From positions 1-47,762 of the forward strand of contig JAEWXO010000008.1 of assembly GCA_023458875.1 (NCBI GenBank): 47,762 bases of DNA. Reading direction: 5' to 3'. The stretch is from Bacillota bacterium (GTDB taxonomy: Bacteria; Bacillota; Clostridia; Oscillospirales; Ruminococcaceae). The notes beneath the pieces were generated by a model, which was not told the origin of the DNA, did not search any database, and worked only from the letters and a program-made list of their open reading frames with translations. The number at the start of each line of letters is the position of its first letter. Positions within the stretch are counted from its first letter, which is position 1. Position numbers and translations under genes: made by a program. This document shows, piece by piece, positions 1-5,827 of this stretch.

Positions 1-63
1 AAAGAACAGCACTTCTATTAGTGGAATACACAAGATATTATCAACGTCTTAAATGGGAAAACT

Positions 64-116
64 AAAATTTCTGTTGAAAACTCAGAAATTTTCATTCAGG
101 ACTTTTCAAAGTCCTG
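64..116 (-). terminator. Double hairpin terminator after the unknown gene at 122-544
   Basis: Two perfect inverted repeats lie just past the stop of the minus-strand gene: CAGGACTTT (97-105) with AAAGTCCTG (108-116), then AAAATTTCTG (64-73) with CAGAAATTTT (83-92). On the minus strand the second stem is followed by a T-rich stretch. Termination is inferred from position and structure. Confidence 0.5.
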
Positions 117-121
117 AACAG

Positions 122-544
122 TTACAAACTTTTTTTCTTTTCATCTACCCAATCTTTAAATTGTTCCCCTTTTGATTTTTTGTATTCCGGTTTTAAATAT
201 TCATATTTATTATAAAAGCCATCCTCACGTTCACTAATTTTATCAGAGACTTTTAAATCTGTATCACCCGCTGTACATATAAGTTTATCAAGCTTTTCAT
301 ATGACAGTGTAAGAGAACCATTCTTAATTGATTCACGATTATGTGCTTTATTAACATGTTCCTGTGAAGAATCAACACTTGCTGCTGTACTCGATATATC
401 TATTTTACTTTTAAGTGAACTTAATGCATCATAGAGCCCACCAGATGATTTTACAGCTGATAAAAATGATGCCCCAAAACCTCCATATGAATTTATACCA
501 ATCGAATAATTATAAATTGATCCGCTTAACGCAATTACAGACAT
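122..544 (-). CDS. Unrecognised 140-aa protein
   Basis: I do not recognise this family. The start ATG has a good ribosome site (TAGGAG, 8 bases upstream). The N-terminal 35 residues are rich in Gly, Ser, Tyr and Ala with no charged residue until about Lys32. The rest is charged and hydrophilic, ending in a lysine-rich tail. It has no transmembrane segment and only one cysteine (about Cys90). It is followed at once by a double hairpin, so it is probably a single-gene unit. It sits on the mobile-element side of the integrase, so it may be element cargo. A small structural or secreted protein would fit the composition, but nothing proves this. Confidence 0.55.
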   Translation of the reverse strand: MSVIALSGSIYNYSIGINSYGGFGASFLSAVKSSGGLYDALSSLKSKIDISSTAASVDSSQEHVNKAHNRESIKNGSLTLSYEKLDKLICTAGDTDLKVSDKISEREDGFYNKYEYLKPEYKKSKGEQFKDWVDEKKKSL

Positions 545-935
545 TCTGACACTCCTAATAAAAAACTTATTTCCAATATAATTAATGGAAATTTAAGTTT
601 TAATATATATCAATTTCGAGGCTATTAATAAGACATAGCATCATCGTACCTAACATACCATATCACATTATTATACAAATTTCAAGTTATATGTTCAGTT
701 CATTTATTATACCGTTGCTGTTCAGCCATGTTTTGCACCCTTTCGTGTTTTTTTTAGATATGAAATACTTTAACATACATAAATAGGGTTGTCAAATATT
801 TCTGTAATCAAAAATAAGAAAATAGCCACAGATATCAGTCTGCAGCTACGTTTAAAGTATGATTAAGGTAGAATTATAAAAAATGAGAGTCCATGAAAGT
901 ATTATAGCATATTTTCAGAGATACAGCAACCTCAG
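545..935. other. 391-bp AT-rich gap without a gene
   Basis: I see no credible coding frame. The only structure noted is a 7-bp inverted repeat, ATTTCCA (569-575) with TGGAAAT (586-592), just upstream of the minus-strand gene at 122-544, where it could be an operator. No clear promoter was found. Confidence 0.4.
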
Positions 936-1205
936 TCATAATCTTTGGTCAGCCATATCATGCTTAGTTGTATTTACAGCCTCAAATCCGAATTTGGAGT
1001 TATGAGCTTCTGCAAATGCTTTGTAATACTGCATGACTTCTGCCTGTTTACGTGTAAAACCTGACTTTACAAAACCCTGAACCGGTGTATCCGCATCTTC
1101 ATCATAGCGTGGAGGAACTACATTTGAGTCAGTATAAATAACCTGAGCAAGATTATACGGAATAAGTGAATTTTTCGGAGCCTTTAAATTTTCCGCTGCA
1201 AACAT
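936..1205 (-). CDS. Unrecognised 89-aa ORF overlapping mobC, possibly a gene remnant
   Basis: This frame follows the mobC-like gene and overlaps its 3' end by about 50 bases in another frame. The protein is soluble, with many aromatic and polar residues and no motif I can name. The ribosome site before its ATG is weak. In mobilisation modules a large relaxase gene normally follows mobC; this small frame stands in that place and is far too short to be one. It may be the tail of a deleted gene or a junction product. Confidence 0.35.
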   Translation of the reverse strand: MFAAENLKAPKNSLIPYNLAQVIYTDSNVVPPRYDEDADTPVQGFVKSGFTRKQAEVMQYYKAFAEAHNSKFGFEAVNTTKHDMADQRL

Positions 1206-1545
1206 AAGGCTTTAGCTTCTGTAGAAGAAACAGAAAAGATTTTACTTGCTGCCGTAGTTCATCTACTCCTTCCTGTATGCTTCTGATATCCTCCTCATAA
1301 ATGTTTCCGGATGAGTTTACACGCCTTGCAATCTGATTGATATTTGCGGATACTCTGTTCACACATATCAGAAGATTTTTTTCCTTTTCTTCATCAAAGT
1401 GAAGTACCATTCCTTCAACAATCATCTTTCTTACAAAGCGACTTCGGGATTTACATCCGCTTAGAAGATATTTCTGTTCAAGAAGTAATTTTTCTTCATC
1501 ATTCAGTCTGATCTGAATGTATCCTTTTCTTGTATTTTCATTCAT
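1153..1545 (-). CDS. mobC: MobC-like relaxosome accessory protein
   Basis: This is a 130-aa protein of the plasmid mobilisation MobC type, which helps the relaxase bind and open oriT. The N-terminal part (about 10-45) looks like a ribbon-helix-helix DNA-binding fold. The family hallmark NINQIARRVN lies near residues 68-77, followed by a helical region to about residue 115. The start has a good AAGGAG site 8 bases upstream. An oriT-like palindrome lies directly upstream (1578-1594), the usual arrangement. The last 15-20 residues look unlike the family and overlap another frame, and no relaxase gene follows, so the module seems truncated. Confidence 0.75.
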   Translation of the reverse strand: MNENTRKGYIQIRLNDEEKLLLEQKYLLSGCKSRSRFVRKMIVEGMVLHFDEEKEKNLLICVNRVSANINQIARRVNSSGNIYEEDIRSIQEGVDELRQQVKSFLFLLQKLKPYVCSGKFKGSEKFTYSV

Positions 1546-1570
1546 TGGTTCAGCTCCTTCCGTTCAGTTT

Positions 1571-1720
1571 CAGGGTCTTAGGGGTGTCCCCTAACAAGCG
1601 ATGTACAAAGGCATTCATTTTTGGAGTTTACGGAAAAAATGTAATGACAAAGTACCATGCTTGCTGGGAGTGAAAATAACCCCTCATATATATACCGGTT
1701 TTGCAGACCCAAATGTTAGG
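1571..1720. other. oriT-like region upstream of mobC
   Basis: A perfect palindrome TTAGGGGTGTCCCCTAA (1578-1594) is followed by AACAAGC. About 60 bases on, a GCTTGCTGGG segment forms an imperfect inverted repeat with it. Next come CCCCTCATATATATACCGG and TTTTG (1680-1703). Such GC-rich palindromes upstream of mobC are typical of transfer origins. No nick site can be fixed from the sequence alone. Confidence 0.5.
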
Positions 1721-1925
1721 TTTTTTCTTTATTTTTTCAAAATTTTCTGTTATTATAAGCATGTAAATCATTTTATGAGTGATTTTACTGTGGGGACTTT
1801 TTAATCAGATATAATAACGATTAAAAAATGAAAAGGGGTAATAACATGAACGAAAAAAAATACATTTTCACAATCCTAAACTATGCAATTATGTCATAGA
1901 CTTCAAAAGTGAAACATTCGGGGAT

Positions 1926-2276
1926 ATGCTTAGCAGTCTGATAGACCAGAAAGGTTTTACACAGGAAGAAGTAAGTGCTGCAACATCAATAAGTAAATCT
2001 ACGATATCGAAGTATATTAATAATCTGACAAAGCCGAAACTTGAATATATTATCGCAATATCTGTAGCGCTTAAACTTTCATATTTTCACAGTACTGAAC
2101 TGCTGAAGCGCTGTAATATATTTCTGTACAGCGACGATGAAATAATTGTTACATACAGATATTTTCTCAGTGAATGCCATTCATGCAGTGAAATAACGGT
2201 TGATTGGTGCAACGAATATCTGAAAAATCATTCATTACCATTACTCGTTCCGAATAAAAATAAACAGGATTTGTAA
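1926..2276 (+). CDS. XRE-type helix-turn-helix regulator, N-terminus probably frameshifted
   Basis: The open frame from ATG 1926 gives 116 aa. Residues about 10-50 form an XRE helix-turn-helix (KGFTQEEVSAATSISKSTIS). It is likely an element repressor or regulator. There is no ribosome site before 1926. A strong one (AAAGGGG) precedes ATG 1846, which begins MNEKK and then stops after 17 codons. The downstream frame stays open through the gap, and adding one A to the 8-A run at 1853-1860 would join the two into a protein about 27 residues longer. This is a decayed start, slippage or a sequencing indel. A terminator follows the stop. Confidence 0.65.
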   Translation: MLSSLIDQKGFTQEEVSAATSISKSTISKYINNLTKPKLEYIIAISVALKLSYFHSTELLKRCNIFLYSDDEIIVTYRYFLSECHSCSEITVDWCNEYLKNHSLPLLVPNKNKQDL

Positions 2277-2298
2277 ACTTTCTATGAATTTTTGAAAC

Positions 2299-2321
2299 AA
2301 AGTTTCTTCAGAAGAAACTTT
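2299..2321 (+). terminator. Terminator after the XRE regulator
   Basis: Perfect 11-bp arms AAAGTTTCTTC and GAAGAAACTTT are separated by one base and run into a T stretch at 2319-2323. It lies 22 bases past the regulator's stop. Confidence 0.6.
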
Positions 2322-2376
2322 TTCTGAATAAAAAGTCCTGATTTATTAAAAGCACATATCGAATATACAAACAGAA

Positions 2377-2423
2377 AGTGTCGTTTTCTATCTTTTACAG
2401 ATAAAAAACGACACTGTTTTTTT
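2377..2423 (+). terminator. Second strong hairpin with T-run
   Basis: The stem pairs AGTGTCGTTTTCTATC with GATAAAAAACGACACT (one mismatch or wobble, 7-base loop) and is followed by GTTTTTTT. It may be a back-up terminator that insulates the downstream sigma-like gene. Confidence 0.6.
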
Positions 2424-2447
2424 ACAAAATAGTTTCCTGTCACGCTA

Positions 2448-2476
2448 ACGACATTTTCTGATAAATCTGTTATACT
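2448..2476 (+). promoter_or_regulatory. Possible promoter of the sigma-like gene
   Basis: An extended -10 (TGT-TATACT, hexamer 2471-2476) stands 17 bp from a weak -35, ACGACA. The leader that follows (about 2480-2611) contains AGTCAG/CTGACT and other short inverted repeats, so it may fold. Confidence 0.4.
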
Positions 2477-2611
2477 GACAGCACATGAAAACAACGTTGT
2501 TACTCAGATTCATGTGAATACACAAGTCAGTCTTCTGAGTGTCTGACTGCCGGAGAAAATCTCTGACGGTCCAAAAATGCAGAGTTCTTTCTCAGGCAGA
2601 AAGGTCGAACG

Positions 2612-3049
2612 ATGAGCTTAAAAGATTATTACATGGCTGTATACAGAAATCCGGACATTCCGGATGATATTAAAAAGATATACACCCGTGAAATCAGGAA
2701 GGAACTTCAAAACGATGAAAAGGAGGAAAATAAAGTAAGCGTCCATTTTATAAATCCGGATGCACTTAACCGCTATGGTTATAAAATCTCAAAGTTAAAA
2801 GATGCTGAAACTGATAAGGCAGCAACGGAAAAAGAAATGGATCTTCTCTCTGATGCAATGAATATGCTCAGAGAAAACAATCCGGAAGATTATAATCTTC
2901 TTACAGATTTTTTCTTTTCTGACGAAAAAGCAACCATGGAAGATCTTGCAAAAAAATATGGTATCGCACGTCAGACTGTCAGCAACAGACTTCAGAGGTC
3001 ATATGAATTTCTCAGAACAGTAATAGCAGGTTTACTAAATGAATATTAA
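2612..3049 (+). CDS. Sigma-70 region-4-like HTH protein of a mobile element
   Basis: This 145-aa protein has a C-terminal helix-turn-helix (about residues 108-135, AKKYGIARQTVSNRLQRS) like sigma-70 region 4, after a charged N-terminal half. Tn916-type elements carry a comparable small sigma-like gene (Orf7) near excisionase and integrase that activates transfer genes. Position upstream of xis and int fits that role, so it is probably an element activator. The ATG follows AAAGG by 8 bases. It could also be a stand-alone HTH regulator that does not act as a sigma factor. Confidence 0.65.
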   Translation: MSLKDYYMAVYRNPDIPDDIKKIYTREIRKELQNDEKEENKVSVHFINPDALNRYGYKISKLKDAETDKAATEKEMDLLSDAMNMLRENNPEDYNLLTDFFFSDEKATMEDLAKKYGIARQTVSNRLQRSYEFLRTVIAGLLNEY

Positions 3050-3486
3050 ACAAAAATTCTCACAATGAATTGTAGGTAATTACAAAATATTCTTCTGATA
3101 AAAAATTTCTCTGCCGAAATTTTAACATTTAACCTTACAAAACCGGTTATATATATGAGGGCTTAAAAATATATTCTCACCCTCGCTCTCCTGGATACCA
3201 GATAATTTACAGCAAATCACGGGCATGAGTTTGCTGTAAAATCTTGAACATGTACGCAGACTGTGCATTCTGCGTACAGTACAGAAGTGTGGAAGAAATA
3301 CAGGTTTCCTTGTAAACAGATTTGGCAGAGATCTGACTTCCTGTATTTCCTCCTTCACTGATGTATTACCGGGAGCTGTCCGAACAATCCGGACGGCTGC
3401 CAGTAATACACCGGTACCGTGCCGTGTATTATTATCAGAAGAATCTTGAAAATTAAATACCTATGTGAGATTATCGAAAGGTACTG
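3050..3486. repeat. Gene-free 437 bp dense in inverted repeats
   Basis: No convincing gene. Perfect repeats are TTTACAGCAAA (3206-3216) with TTTGCTGTAAA (3230-3240), and TGTACGCAGA (3251-3260) with TCTGCGTACA (3269-3278). Further on, GAAATACAGG pairs with CCTGTATTTC across about 3296-3352. GTATTAC/GTAATAC then encloses a GTCCG/CGGAC stem at about 3362-3409. At 3138-3161 lies the inverted copy of the sequence at 1681-1703. The set suggests protein binding sites, a replication or transfer origin, or a structured RNA. Confidence 0.6.
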
Positions 3487-3711
3487 ATGGGTATGAATCA
3501 AAACATTAATCCAAGAACCTATTCTGCATTCTTCAAAGAATATCCGGATGTTGTTACAATAAACGATATCAGAAAAATGCTCGGTATAGGAAGTAAAAAA
3601 GCATATGAACTTGTACGTGACGGATCCCTGCAGCCAATACCATGCAGTAAAAAAATCCTTGTTGCAAAGATAACTGTCATAAACTACGTCCTGAAAAATT
3701 CACAGTTTTAA
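3487..3711 (+). CDS. xis: Excisionase-family DNA-binding protein
   Basis: This 74-aa protein has a MerR-like winged helix of the excisionase type: TINDIRKMLGIGSKKAYELV (about 25-44), then a Lys/Ile-rich wing ending in KITVINYVLKN. Excisionases bend DNA at attachment sites and steer the integrase toward excision. The gene is followed by the integrase after 158 bases, the common xis-int order. A GAAAGG site serves either ATG 3487 (5-base spacing) or ATG 3493 (11 bases), so the exact start is open. The family assignment is confident; direct action with this integrase is inferred. Confidence 0.75.
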   Translation: MGMNQNINPRTYSAFFKEYPDVVTINDIRKMLGIGSKKAYELVRDGSLQPIPCSKKILVAKITVINYVLKNSQF

Positions 3712-3721
3712 TCGCAAATAT

Positions 3722-3844
3722 CTGGTAGAAAGCGCTGAACTTTTAAAAATTTCGTTTCTGAATCAGATTTTTTAAAAAAAGACTTGAAATTTTCATGATT
3801 TTGTGATAGGATGTCATGTATATTCTATTACGGATTTCTACCAG
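3722..3844 (+). repeat. Inverted repeat around the integrase promoter
   Basis: CTGGTAGAAA (3722-3731) and TTTCTACCAG (3835-3844) are perfect 10-bp inverted arms about 100 bases apart. The promoter lies between them and the second arm lies just before the integrase ribosome site. They could be recombinase-binding arms or part of a leader structure. Confidence 0.5.
3784..3812 (+). promoter_or_regulatory. Integrase promoter
   Basis: TTGAAA and TAGGAT with a 17-bp spacer and TG before the -10 (TGA-TAGGAT). It lies 58 bases upstream of the chosen integrase start. Confidence 0.5.
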
Positions 3845-3869
3845 CTTTCTAATGATAAGGAGTAAAAAA

Positions 3870-5138
3870 ATGAAAGCTAATCTGCCGTTTAGATATAACA
3901 TTTACACCAAAAGAGGAAAATACCACGTTGTATTTGACTACAGGGATAAAGAAAATGCAAGACTCAGAAAATGGATGGGTACTGGACTTGATGAAAGCTG
4001 TACCAAAAAGGAACTTGACGTAAGAACAAATGAAATCGTTGATACATTCTACAAAAGTTACCTCGACGGTACATTATTCGAAAAAGCAACACCAAAAGCC
4101 AAGGAATGTCTTATTCCTCACGGAACTACAATTGCTACAGGATATGATTTTACTGATTTCATGATTTTCTGGCTTGATACGTACAAGAGTTCAGTTTCTG
4201 AAACTACGTATTACAGCTATAAAAAACATGTTGTAATCATTGTAGATTATTTCAACAAGTACTTCCCTGATCTGAAGCTTGAGAATCTTAAAGCATTACA
4301 TCTTCAGCAGTTCTACAATGCAATATATGCAGATGGTCGTACAGCAAATACAGTTAAGCATTATCACGCAAATATCCATAAAGCACTTGGATATGCTGTT
4401 AAGATGGATTTAATTCCAACTAATGATTCTGATAAAACTGAACGTCCTAAAATTGATAAGTTTGAAGCTTCGTTTTATACAAAGGATGAACTTCAGGAGC
4501 TTTTTAAAGTCTTCAAGGGCGACAAGCTTGAACTTATAGTAAATATTGCAGCGTATTACGGACTTCGCAGAAGTGAGATTATAGGTCTTAAATGGAGTGC
4601 TATAGATTTTAAGCAGAATACAATCACGATCAGAGAAAAGGCATATAACGTCCGTGAAAAGGGTCATGTAATCACAAAGTTTCAGAAGAAGCTTAAAACA
4701 AAGGCAAGTTACAGAACGCTTCCGCTTATTCCGGTAATAAGGGAGATGCTTCTGAAAAAGAAGGATCATGTTGAACATTACTCAGAAATTGCCGGAAAGG
4801 ACTTCATTCACGAATATGATGAGTACGTATGTACAGACTATCTTGGTAATATAATCTCTCCTGAATATGTTTCAAAGCGTTTTAAGGAAAAGATTGTTGA
4901 TGCCGGATTAAGAAGAATCAGATTTCATGATCTGAGACACAGCTGTGCAAGTTTACTTGTATCCAACGGAATTCCTATGAAGGCTATTCAGGAATGGCTC
5001 GGTCACTCTACATTCAGCATCACTGCTGACTTCTACAGTCATCTTGAGTACAACTCAAAGATTGAGTCTGCGGAAAAGATTGCAGCTCTTCTCAGCTTTG
5101 AAGAAAACAAGCAGGAAGACACAGATCCGGAAGATTAA
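3870..5138 (+). CDS. int: Tyrosine-type site-specific integrase
   Basis: This 422-aa recombinase would integrate and excise the element. It has an N-terminal arm-binding region (1-60), a core-binding domain (about 85-180) and a catalytic domain (about 195-395). The catalytic set is visible: Arg233 (GLRRSE), His353 and Arg356 (HDLRH), His379 (LGHS) and the nucleophile Tyr389 (DFYSH). The start is placed at ATG 3870 because AAGGAG lies 7 bases upstream. The frame is open 18 codons further up, but without a ribosome site. The gene ends 82 bp from the 3' end of tRNA-Leu, which is probably its attachment site. It looks intact. Confidence 0.9.
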   Translation: MKANLPFRYNIYTKRGKYHVVFDYRDKENARLRKWMGTGLDESCTKKELDVRTNEIVDTFYKSYLDGTLFEKATPKAKECLIPHGTTIATGYDFTDFMIFWLDTYKSSVSETTYYSYKKHVVIIVDYFNKYFPDLKLENLKALHLQQFYNAIYADGRTANTVKHYHANIHKALGYAVKMDLIPTNDSDKTERPKIDKFEASFYTKDELQELFKVFKGDKLELIVNIAAYYGLRRSEIIGLKWSAIDFKQNTITIREKAYNVREKGHVITKFQKKLKTKASYRTLPLIPVIREMLLKKKDHVEHYSEIAGKDFIHEYDEYVCTDYLGNIISPEYVSKRFKEKIVDAGLRRIRFHDLRHSCASLLVSNGIPMKAIQEWLGHSTFSITADFYSHLEYNSKIESAEKIAALLSFEENKQEDTDPED

Positions 5139-5148
5139 GAAAAGAATT

Positions 5149-5199
5149 AAACAAAAAAAGAACAGAGAGTTGAAAGAATGTTCATTCAGCTCTCTGTTC
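5149..5199 (-). terminator. Terminator of the tRNA-Leu transcript
   Basis: GAACAGAGAG (from 5160) pairs with CTCTCTGTTC (to 5199), extended inward by further pairs. On the minus strand the stem is followed by CTTTTTTTGTTT. It lies 21 bases past the tRNA 3' end. It lacks a T-run on the plus strand, so it serves the tRNA better than the integrase. Confidence 0.65.
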
Positions 5200-5220
5200 C
5201 TAAGAAAGAAAAGTTTTGGA

Positions 5221-5301
5221 TGCCGATGGCGGGACTTGAACCCGCATGAATTTCTTCGACTGATTTTGAGTCAGTTGCGTATGCCATTTCGCCACATCGG
5301 C
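5221..5301 (-). tRNA. tRNA-Leu (CAA)
   Basis: A complete class II tRNA. The acceptor arms GCCGATG and CATCGGC pair perfectly. The anticodon stem ACTGA/TCAGT holds loop CTCAAAA (anticodon CAA, reading UUG). A short variable arm with a GAA/TTC stem follows, then T-arm GCGGG-TTCAAGT-CCCGC. The discriminator is A and CCA is not encoded. The integrase gene faces its 3' end, so this is the likely attB of the element, although no second att copy was found in the window. Confidence 0.9.
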
Positions 5302-5465
5302 CTATTTAATTGTAAATGATACTTAATGTATCTTAGACTCAATGGTAGATAGAATTTTAAGGCACAAATAACTGTCTACCACAGTATCTTGACAATCCAC
5401 ATAGATACGCACTTCAAGACGTATCGGAATTTATTAGACACGAGATTTTCCCAAAAATTCAAAGT
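5302..5465 (-). other. Structured spacer between the two tRNA-Leu sequences
   Basis: Expected to be co-transcribed with the tRNAs. It contains GATAC/GTATC (5318-5332), TGGTAGATAG paired with CTGTCTACCA (5343-5381, one wobble) and GATACG/CGTATC (5404-5425). No gene is seen. It may be processing structure, or foreign DNA that replaced the 3' half of the upstream tRNA. Confidence 0.4.
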
Positions 5466-5507
5466 CGATTTTGAGTCTCGCACGTCTGCCAATTCCATCA
5501 TGCCGGC
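5466..5507 (-). pseudogene. Truncated tRNA-Leu (CAA), 5' half only
   Basis: The minus strand reads acceptor GCCGGCA, a normal tRNA-Leu D-arm (GGAATTGGCAGAC) and the 5' side of the anticodon stem with loop CTCAAAA. After TC the match to a tRNA stops: there is no 3' anticodon stem in register, no TTCRA T-loop and no TGCCGGC partner for the acceptor. A strong promoter lies upstream. It is a tRNA broken at the anticodon, most simply by recombination or deletion there. Confidence 0.75.
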
Positions 5508-5555
5508 TATTACACTTATTGTCATATCTGCTCGTTTGTCCTGACAACGTAAATA

Positions 5556-5585
5556 ATTATAACATAACAAGTCAGTTCTTGTCAA
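5556..5585 (-). promoter_or_regulatory. Promoter of the tRNA-Leu unit
   Basis: TTGACA (5580-5585) and TATAAT (5556-5561), 18 bp apart, with an extended -10 (TGT-TATAAT). It lies about 50 bp upstream of the truncated tRNA and is one of the strongest-looking promoters in the window. Confidence 0.75.
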
Positions 5586-5708
5586 GGTTTTTGTTAATAA
5601 AATTTTGCCTTAAAACGCTTAAAGTGTTAGTATTCAGCCAATATGAGGTTATATGTTTAACATCACAAATATACTTTAACCAATTATTATTCCTAACTCC
5701 CCTGTTCT

Positions 5709-5781
5709 GATTTAGTTTTGGGAAAGTTTCTCTCAAAACTAAATCATTAATCTTATTCTATAAATTTGTTATTTATAGAAT
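5709..5781. repeat. Two perfect hairpins after the FHA gene
   Basis: GATTTAGTTTTG (5709-5720) pairs with CAAAACTAAATC (5734-5745), and ATTCTATAAA (5755-5764) with TTTATAGAAT (5772-5781). They lie 47-119 bp past the stop of the FHA gene. Neither has a proper T-run, so they may act as weak terminators or RNA 3'-end protectors. Confidence 0.5.
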
Positions 5782-5827
5782 AACAGGGATAGAATTTGAA
5801 ATGGAATATGAAAATATCAAATTAATA

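Noticed and set aside
1601..1804. 67-aa plus-strand frame over the oriT-like region
   Set aside because: It has no ribosome site and overlaps the palindromes and the inverted repeat; composition is not protein-like.
2282..2494. 70-aa minus-strand frame between the XRE and sigma-like genes
   Set aside because: It runs through two strong terminator hairpins and has no credible start.
3122..3358. 78-aa minus-strand frame in the stem-loop region
   Set aside because: The frame is explained by inverted repeats; no ribosome site or family resemblance.
1..3800. Second attachment-site copy matching the tRNA-Leu 3' end
   Set aside because: No repeat of the tRNA 3' sequence was found by eye; the other element end is probably outside the window.
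4410..4778. 122-aa minus-strand frame inside the integrase
   Set aside because: Shadow of the integrase, whose catalytic residues are all present on the plus strand.
5044..5319. Plus-strand frame across the integrase end, terminator and tRNA-Leu
   Set aside because: It reads through a tRNA and a hairpin in antisense; not a gene.
5425..5507. A complete second tRNA-Leu, or one with an intron in the anticodon loop
   Set aside because: A TCTCG segment 23 bases later could rebuild the anticodon stem, but no T-loop or acceptor partner (TGCCGGC) follows, and no group I intron core is present.
5376..5585. 69-aa minus-strand frame over the truncated tRNA-Leu
   Set aside because: It covers the tRNA remnant and its promoter; not protein-coding.
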